A stretch of DNA of 64,000 nt from Alphaproteobacteria bacterium (GTDB taxonomy: Bacteria > Pseudomonadota > Alphaproteobacteria > SMXS01), in NCBI GenBank assembly GCA_028284945.1, contig JANQQJ010000028.1, positions 62,001-126,000 of the forward strand. Direction: 5' to 3'. Positions 59,110-64,000 of this stretch are shown one piece after another. Each line of letters starts with the position of its first letter. Position 1 is the stretch's first letter. The notes under the pieces are model-generated. The model searched no databases. It was not told the origin of the DNA and was given only the letters and a program-made list of their open reading frames with translations. The translations under genes were made by a program, and so were the position numbers.

Positions 59110-60021
59110 CTATTTGTTTAAAAAATTCAGCGGGAGCCCAGGGGTCGGCCATTCACAGGATACAAGCCGCCCAGTAGTCGACAGGGTGATATAGGCCGTC
59201 CTCAGCCCGTCGCCGCCAAAGCAGATATTGGTGACGTATTGATCGTCGAACGGGAAGTATTCCGCGCTGGAGCCATCCGGCGCGATGCTGGTAATGCCGC
59301 CCTGCTCGAGCGTGCCGACACAGATGTTTCCCGCCACATCCACCGCCATCGAGTCAAAGTGCTGATACCCGCCCGGACCATATACCAGCCGGCCCGGTAT
59401 GCCTGCCGTCCTGGAAATTTCGCCGGGCGCCGTGATATCGACGGCCCATAGTCGACATGGCACCGTTTCGGCGAAATAGAGGGTCTTTTCATCGGGTGAC
59501 AACGCGCAGCCATTTGGCCCGGTCAGGCCATTGATGATCCGTTTGATCGAGCTGCCATCGGGTAACGCGTAGTAGATCGCGCCGACATCGACGTCGAATT
59601 CCCGGCGTTTGCCGAAGTCCGTGAAATAGAACCCGCCGTATTGGTCAAAAACCAGATCATTGGGGCCGCAGAGGGGATGGCCGTCGCATTCAGTATAAAG
59701 CACCTGCCACTCGCCGGTTTCCGGGTTGACCCGGTCGATGCGGCCGGATGTGTAATCGGCCGGCGTGTTGGGTCCCATAAGGCCTTCATCCGACGTGACC
59801 AGATCAAGCCCGCCGCAATTGCAGACGTAAATCCAGCCGTCCGGCCCCATGGCCGCCCCGTTGGGTCCGCCGCCCAGTTCAGCAATGACCTCAATGGTGC
59901 CGTCTGCCGCAACGCGCGACAGCGTTCCGCGCATAATCTCGACGACAATCACCGAGCCATCCGGCATGGCGACGGGCCCTTCTGGAAACACCAGCCCGGA
60001 TGCGACTTCGATGACCTTCAT
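59110..60021 (-). CDS. SMP-30/gluconolactonase family protein, copy 2
   Basis: 303 residues, homologous to copy 1 throughout: GLVFPEGPVAMPDGSVIVVE, GGGPNGAAMGPDGWIYVCNC, GPNDLVFDQYGGFYFTDFG, GPNGCALSPDEKTLYFAET, VTNICFGGDGLRTAYITLS. The same metal-ligand positions are present. A tandem duplication 25 bases apart; the two may hydrolyse different lactones of one pathway. Likely in one transcript with the two small genes upstream. Confidence 0.9.
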   Translation of the reverse strand: MKVIEVASGLVFPEGPVAMPDGSVIVVEIMRGTLSRVAADGTIEVIAELGGGPNGAAMGPDGWIYVCNCGGLDLVTSDEGLMGPNTPADYTSGRIDRVNPETGEWQVLYTECDGHPLCGPNDLVFDQYGGFYFTDFGKRREFDVDVGAIYYALPDGSSIKRIINGLTGPNGCALSPDEKTLYFAETVPCRLWAVDITAPGEISRTAGIPGRLVYGPGGYQHFDSMAVDVAGNICVGTLEQGGITSIAPDGSSAEYFPFDDQYVTNICFGGDGLRTAYITLSTTGRLVSCEWPTPGLPLNFLNK

Positions 60022-60042
60022 AATATGCGCCTGAGCTTCGCG

Positions 60043-60387
60043 TTACTTCGGCCCGAACCCGATTTCTTCGAGATACCAGCCAGCGCCGACAATCTGCATT
60101 GAGTTGTTGTTGGGCTCACGCTTGTCCCACCCGTTCGGGTCGGCCTGATAGGCACCCAAGATTTTTTCGGCGGCCTCTGCGTCCTCGCCCTCGAACTCAT
60201 AAATGGTCAGAAACTGTGATGGTGACTCACCCATAAATCCTCTGGCCGCCTTGTAGCAGGTGACCGATTTCACATTCGGGCAGTTGTAGGTGTCTTCAAC
60301 ATGATTGCCGATATACCAATCCTGGAACGCCTGTTCCTGATCGACATGCGGTTGCACCAGCCCCACGAGAACCAGCTTCTTTCCCAT
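60043..60387 (-). CDS. Small dimeric alpha/beta-barrel protein (EthD-like)
   Basis: 114 residues. KKLVLVGLVQPHVDQEQAFQDWYIGNHVED, with the pattern of a strand, an acidic loop and DWY-NHV, and later SQFLTIYEFEGEDAEAAEKI resemble the EthD/ABM ferredoxin-like barrel proteins, which act as small dimeric catabolic enzymes or accessory proteins. The His in GNHVED could be catalytic. Exact family uncertain. It precedes the two SMP-30 genes on the same strand. Confidence 0.7.
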   Translation of the reverse strand: MGKKLVLVGLVQPHVDQEQAFQDWYIGNHVEDTYNCPNVKSVTCYKAARGFMGESPSQFLTIYEFEGEDAEAAEKILGAYQADPNGWDKREPNNNSMQIVGAGWYLEEIGFGPK

Positions 60388-60467
60388 TTTCGTCTCCCGT
60401 TTTCTTTGAAATTTGCCTTTGAAGGGACGACGAGCGTAGGCACTGGCCTATCCCTTGGCAAGCAAGC

Positions 60468-61004
60468 TTAGAGCGCGACAGGGCGCACCGGATCAGTTCC
60501 ATCCCAATCGCGCGCGGCTTCGGTCAGCATGATCTGGAAGTCGACCAGGTCCTGACGCTTCTCAACCAACTCGACCATGATGCCCATATCGACCCGCGTA
60601 TCGACATAGGCAAACCGGCCGCCAATATCAGGTGCGCCACCAGTGGTGACAGCAGTGTAACTGAGCCCCTCATAATGCGCGAGGGCCGCGTCGAAATCCT
60701 CACACCAGACGCCGATATGATGGAACCCACCCTGATCCGGCGCAAAGACATCGCGATAAGCGCTGTCGCCATCATTGTGTTGCTGGATCAGTTCAATCTC
60801 GATATCGCCGGCCTGGGCAAGCGCAAAGCTGGCGTCCAGTGTGGCCGGCGTGCCGCGATAGGTGACCGGCCCTAGATCGAGGTGAGAATAGAAATAGAAC
60901 GGCCCGACACCGAAGTGTTGGACCCAATGCTGCATCGCGGCTTCGATATTCGGGACCACATAAGAATTCTGGAAGACTGTCAGTCCTGGGGCAAGTTCGC
61001 GCAT
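60468..61004 (-). CDS. VOC (glyoxalase-fold) family protein
   Basis: 178 residues: NSYVVPNIEAAMQHWVQHFGVGPFYFY at the start of the first module and GGFHHIGVWCEDFDAALAHYEG in the second, with GRFAYVDTRVDMGIMVELVEK giving the last metal-ligand strand. It ends with ARDWDGTDPVRP, similar to the VOC protein at 3839-4417. The two probably act on related substrates. Directly downstream of mobA on the same strand. Confidence 0.85.
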   Translation of the reverse strand: MRELAPGLTVFQNSYVVPNIEAAMQHWVQHFGVGPFYFYSHLDLGPVTYRGTPATLDASFALAQAGDIEIELIQQHNDGDSAYRDVFAPDQGGFHHIGVWCEDFDAALAHYEGLSYTAVTTGGAPDIGGRFAYVDTRVDMGIMVELVEKRQDLVDFQIMLTEAARDWDGTDPVRPVAL

Positions 61005-61013
61005 TCTTATCTC

Positions 61014-61649
61014 CTATGAAGTACCGTTCTGGCGGGCGAGCGTTTCCGCTTCCGCCAGCTCTTCAGCAGTATTGATGTTAAAAAACGGATCAACCGGTTG
61101 ATCGGAAAAGCTAATCGCCGGAGCGCCAATCCGGTCAATCCAAAGACCAGTCTTGCGTTCGCCCCCATCCAGAAAAGACCGCAGATCGTCGGCCATACTG
61201 GTTGGAAACAGGCCAACCACCGGGTGACGGTGCCCTCCAGACTGCGCCACCACAGCCTCGGCGTCCGGATACATGTCGATCCCCAGTATAAGACGGCGCA
61301 CCAGATCCAGCGGCAGAAACGGCGTATCGCTGGGTACGGTGGCGACCCAGGGATAGGTCGGAAGCTGCGCCTGTGCCCAGTCCATCACGGTCAGCAGCCC
61401 CGACAATGGCCCCAGATGCCCGGGAAGAGCATCGGGCACTACGTCAACGTCGTAGTCGTCCCACCAGCCTGGATCGCCATTCGTGTTGAGCATCAGACGC
61501 TCGACCTGTGGTGCGAACCGGTCAGTGATGTGCCGTAGAATCGGTTTGCCCACGAGTTCCGATCTCATCTTGGCGGTCACACCCATACGGGTCGACCGTC
61601 CCCCAGCGATGATCGCCCCCAGCACGCCGCTTGTGATTTTACTTTGCAT
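61014..61649 (-). CDS. mobA: Molybdenum cofactor guanylyltransferase MobA
   Basis: About 211 residues. GVLGAIIAGGRSTRMGVTAKM is the nucleotidyltransferase loop (normally LAGGxSxRMGxDK), followed by PLSGLLTVMDWA and PWVATVPSDTPFLPLDLV (metal-binding Asp). It attaches GMP to molybdopterin to make the MGD cofactor. ATG at 61649 after GGTGGAGG is preferred over a GTG at 61658. It is divergent from mobB, 45 bases apart, and in the same direction as the catabolic genes at 58-61 kb. Confidence 0.92.
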   Translation of the reverse strand: MQSKITSGVLGAIIAGGRSTRMGVTAKMRSELVGKPILRHITDRFAPQVERLMLNTNGDPGWWDDYDVDVVPDALPGHLGPLSGLLTVMDWAQAQLPTYPWVATVPSDTPFLPLDLVRRLILGIDMYPDAEAVVAQSGGHRHPVVGLFPTSMADDLRSFLDGGERKTGLWIDRIGAPAISFSDQPVDPFFNINTAEELAEAETLARQNGTS

Positions 61650-61694
61650 CGCCTCCACCTAAGATGCCGCTCACTATAAACGGGATTTGCTGCC

Positions 61695-62204
61695 ATGCAC
61701 GTTATGGGGATCGTCGGATGGAAGAACAGCGGCAAGACCACTTTGGTGGTCGAGCTGGTTCGGATCTTGACTGGCAAAGGCTTCAAGGTCGCGACTGTTA
61801 AACATGCCCACCACGAATTCGATATCGACCAGCCGGGTAAGGACAGCTATCGCCACCGGGAGGCCGGTGCAACCGATGTCATCGTCGCATCAGGCGCGCG
61901 TTGGGCGCAGGTGCATGAATTGCGCGACGAAACAGAGCCGGAGCTCAATGATCTGTTGCCCAAAGTCTCGCCTGATATCGATATCGTACTGGTGGAAGGG
62001 TTCAAGCGCGACCCGCATGCCAAGATCGAGGTTGTGCCCCCGGACTTTGATGGCGAGCTGCTCACCGCCCGTGATCTCCATGTCGTGGCCGTCGCCAGTG
62101 ACACGGACGACTTGCCACCAGTTCGCGTACCGGTCCTAAAACGGTCAGACCCCGCTCAAGTGGCGGCCTTCATCCTCGGCCACCTTGGCCTGACCGCTGA
62201 TTGA
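61695..62204 (+). CDS. mobB: Molybdopterin-guanine dinucleotide adapter MobB
   Basis: 169 residues. VMGIVGWKNSGKTTLVVEL is a P-loop, then KVATVKHAHHEFDIDQPGKDS and IDIVLVEGFKRDPHAKIEV are MobB signatures. It is a GTPase thought to help load MGD into enzymes such as the molybdopterin oxidoreductase at 54.7 kb. Its stop overlaps a possible TTG start of the IscU-like gene. Confidence 0.93.
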   Translation: MHVMGIVGWKNSGKTTLVVELVRILTGKGFKVATVKHAHHEFDIDQPGKDSYRHREAGATDVIVASGARWAQVHELRDETEPELNDLLPKVSPDIDIVLVEGFKRDPHAKIEVVPPDFDGELLTARDLHVVAVASDTDDLPPVRVPVLKRSDPAQVAAFILGHLGLTAD

Positions 62205-62236
62205 CCAACGCCCGGCGGCGGCGTAGGTATCGCGCC

Positions 62237-62701
62237 ATGCTCAATGATCTCTATAGCAAGGATGTGCTGCGCTTGGCCGCGGTCATCAGCCGCACCGAGC
62301 GGCTCGATGGACCGGACGTGACGGTCAGCCGCCGTGCGCCAACTTGCGGCAGCAGCATTACGGTCGATCTCACAGTCGATGAAGTCGGCCGGGTGGTGGA
62401 CTATGGGCAGGATATCCATGCCTGCGCATTGGGCCAGGCCGCTGCGTCCATCGTCGCAAAAAACGTGATCGGCAAGGCATTGAAGGACCTGCAGCCGGTT
62501 ACTGATCGCGTTCGCGCCATGCTTCTTGACGGCACCGAACGGCCTGGCGGCGACTGGGCGGCATTCGAAGCCCTGGCACCGGTGCACGGCTTTGCACCGC
62601 GCCATGGCGCCGTGATGCTGGCGCTGGAAGCGGTTATTGATGGGCTGAGCCAGCTTGCTGGAACATCAGCGCCCGACGATCAGCTCACACGGCGGTCGTG
62701 A
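62237..62701 (+). CDS. IscU/SufU-like iron-sulfur scaffold protein
   Basis: About 154 residues: MLNDLYSKDVLRLAAVISRT opens like NifU/IscU-type scaffolds, with cysteines in APTCGSSITVDL and IHACALGQAAASIVAKNVIG. The third Cys of true IscU is replaced near VHGFAPRHGAVM by His, as in a group of alphaproteobacterial scaffold-like proteins often linked to mob genes. It may serve [Fe-S] supply for the molybdoenzyme, which is inference. A TTG at 62201 overlapping the mobB stop would add 12 basic residues. Its 3' end overlaps the convergent acyl-CoA synthetase gene. Confidence 0.8.
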   Translation: MLNDLYSKDVLRLAAVISRTERLDGPDVTVSRRAPTCGSSITVDLTVDEVGRVVDYGQDIHACALGQAAASIVAKNVIGKALKDLQPVTDRVRAMLLDGTERPGGDWAAFEALAPVHGFAPRHGAVMLALEAVIDGLSQLAGTSAPDDQLTRRS

Positions 62702-64000
62702 CCCTTCCAATAGGGTTCGCGCATTACATGCTTGAGCAGCTTACCGGACGCATTGCGCTGCAGCGCCTCTACGAACTCAACCTGTTTGGGCACCTTATAG
62801 CCGGCAATCTGCGACCGGGCGAAGGTGACCAGATCTTCCGCGGTCAATTCCTGGCCGGGCTCAAGCGCGACAATGGCAAGAACTTCCTCGCCCCACTTTT
62901 CTGACGGCACGCCGATAACGGCAGCTTCGCGCACGGCGGGGTGCTCAAACAGCGCGGCTTCCACTTCAGCGCAATAGATATTCTCACCGCCCGAGACGAT
63001 CATGTCCTTCAGCCGGTCCTGGATGTAGACATAATCTTCCTCGTCCATCTTCCCGACATCGCCGGAATAGTACCAGCCGTCTTCATCTAGCACTTCCGCG
63101 GTCGCCTCAGGCTTCTTGTAGTAGCCCGTCATGGGGTGTTCGATACGGATGGCGATTTCGCCCGACTGCCCGCGTGGCACCTCCTTGCGCGTTGTCGGAT
63201 CGACGATCTTCATCTCGTGGAATTCGCCCGGCTTGCCAGCACTTTTCATTTTTTCGGTGGGTGTCAGCGTATGGTCTTCGGGCTCCAGGAACGTCGCGCT
63301 GCCACCGATCTCCGTCATGCCGTACATCTGCAGGAAGCCGCAGCCGATATATTCGACCGCTTCGCGCATCAGTTCAGGCGGGATCGGCGAGGCACCATAG
63401 GAGATCAGGTTGATAGCGCTCAGATCAGCGCCCTGTTTTGCCTTGTCGATCAAGATTTTAAGGACCGCAGGCACCATGAAGATCTTGGAAACCTTGTAAT
63501 CCAGAATAGCCTGGGTGGATTTCTGGATATCGAAGTCCGGATGAATCACAACGGTGGTGCCCATACGGATATTGGTCATGATCGACCCATTGCCGCTGAG
63601 GTGGAAGTTGGGCGCGATACAGAGCGACACCTCGTCCGGATCGTACTCTTTCCAGGTACCGACAATCTCTGGATCATCGGGGGCCTTCGGCCCCCCTTCC
63701 CAGCCCAGATAGACCGTGGCGTTGGACAGCATCACCCCTTTCGGGCGGCCCGTTGTGCCACTGGTGTAAAGCTGAACATCGACGTCTTTCGGCCCGGCCT
63801 CGATTCCCGGATCAGACGCATCCTGAGCATCGCGCCATTCCGCGAAATCGCCCCAATTACCCTTGGGGCCGTCCAGAACGATCACGGTTTCGAGCTTGGG
63901 CAGTTGGTCTTGAATGGTCTCCACAAGCCCGGCAAATTCGTCGGTAACGAACAGCACCTTAATATCGGCATCGTCCATCACATACTGGACTTCCGGCGGC
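62680..64000 (-). CDS. AMP-binding acyl-CoA synthetase, 5' end outside window
   Basis: The frame is open to the window edge, so the N-terminal part is missing; the last 440 residues are present. QLYTSGTTGRPKGVMLSNAT is the AMP/phosphate loop, LQMYGMTEIGGSATF the A5 motif, YYSGDVGKMDEEDYVYIQDR the A7 motif, SGGENIYCAEVE the A8 hinge region and RNASGKLLKHVM the catalytic Lys. It activates a carboxylic acid as its CoA thioester; chain length cannot be told. Probably part of the same lipid or xenobiotic breakdown theme as the CoA-transferase and hydratase elsewhere in the window. Confidence 0.93.
   Translation of the reverse strand, partial: PPEVQYVMDDADIKVLFVTDEFAGLVETIQDQLPKLETVIVLDGPKGNWGDFAEWRDAQDASDPGIEAGPKDVDVQLYTSGTTGRPKGVMLSNATVYLGWEGGPKAPDDPEIVGTWKEYDPDEVSLCIAPNFHLSGNGSIMTNIRMGTTVVIHPDFDIQKSTQAILDYKVSKIFMVPAVLKILIDKAKQGADLSAINLISYGASPIPPELMREAVEYIGCGFLQMYGMTEIGGSATFLEPEDHTLTPTEKMKSAGKPGEFHEMKIVDPTTRKEVPRGQSGEIAIRIEHPMTGYYKKPEATAEVLDEDGWYYSGDVGKMDEEDYVYIQDRLKDMIVSGGENIYCAEVEAALFEHPAVREAAVIGVPSEKWGEEVLAIVALEPGQELTAEDLVTFARSQIAGYKVPKQVEFVEALQRNASGKLLKHVMREPYWKGHDRRVS

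Overview
The window looks like a chromosomal segment of a free-living alphaproteobacterium, of a Rhodospirillales-like or marine type. The basis is moderately high GC with many GTG and TTG starts, a Caulobacter-style cpa/tad pilus cluster, an LdtR-like MarR regulator, dispersed palindromic repeats of the kinds that read as VTPAKAGVQ and PLTPTLSP, and many fatty-acid or xenobiotic type catabolic genes. Species cannot be read from the sequence. No tRNA, rRNA, CRISPR array, insertion sequence or prophage was seen. The first and last genes are cut by the window edges.

Layout. 1-8.6 kb: a truncated DUF481 outer-membrane protein, alanine racemase, then mixed catabolic genes (Rv3520c-type LLM oxidoreductase, flavodoxin, VOC protein, CaiB-type CoA transferase, quinone reductase, SnoaL-like protein, cytochrome P450). 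8.7-13.3 kb: a compact run of two tandem GT14 glycosyltransferases, two tandem myo-inositol-oxygenase-like proteins and UDP-galactopyranose mutase, which looks like a surface-sugar system. 13.3-15.8 kb: enoyl-CoA hydratase, pyridoxal kinase and an epoxide-hydrolase-type hydrolase. 15.8-21.9 kb: signalling genes (hybrid histidine kinase, REC-EAL phosphodiesterase, PAS-GGDEF cyclase, LdtR-like regulator). 22.2-37.3 kb: a complete Tad/Flp pilus locus (flp1, cpaA-B-C-D-E-F, tadB, tadC, a TadD-SPOR lipoprotein, a second small pilin, two TadE paralogues, a further pseudopilin-like gene and a vWA TadG). 37.3-42.3 kb: a vitamin B12 uptake operon (btuB, F, C, D) under a cobalamin riboswitch.

42.4-46.2 kb: an RtcB RNA-ligase operon. 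It is preceded by a leader in which a closed multi-hairpin fold competes with an intrinsic terminator, and rtcB is followed by two unknown small proteins and a patatin lipoprotein. 46.2-52.2 kb: small envelope proteins, an orphan Pycsar-effector-like membrane protein, an epoxide hydrolase, a LysR/DUF4386 divergent pair and a DUF1963 protein. 52.2-64 kb: three short-chain dehydrogenases in line with a molybdopterin oxidoreductase, an OmpA lipoprotein, two tandem SMP-30 lactonases, small VOC and alpha/beta-barrel proteins, MobA and MobB (which make the cofactor the molybdoenzyme needs), an IscU-like scaffold and a truncated acyl-CoA synthetase.

The candidates most likely to be undescribed biology are the RtcB locus with its leader and unknown companions, and the GT14/MIOX-like/Glf cluster, whose second MIOX-like protein has lost an iron ligand.
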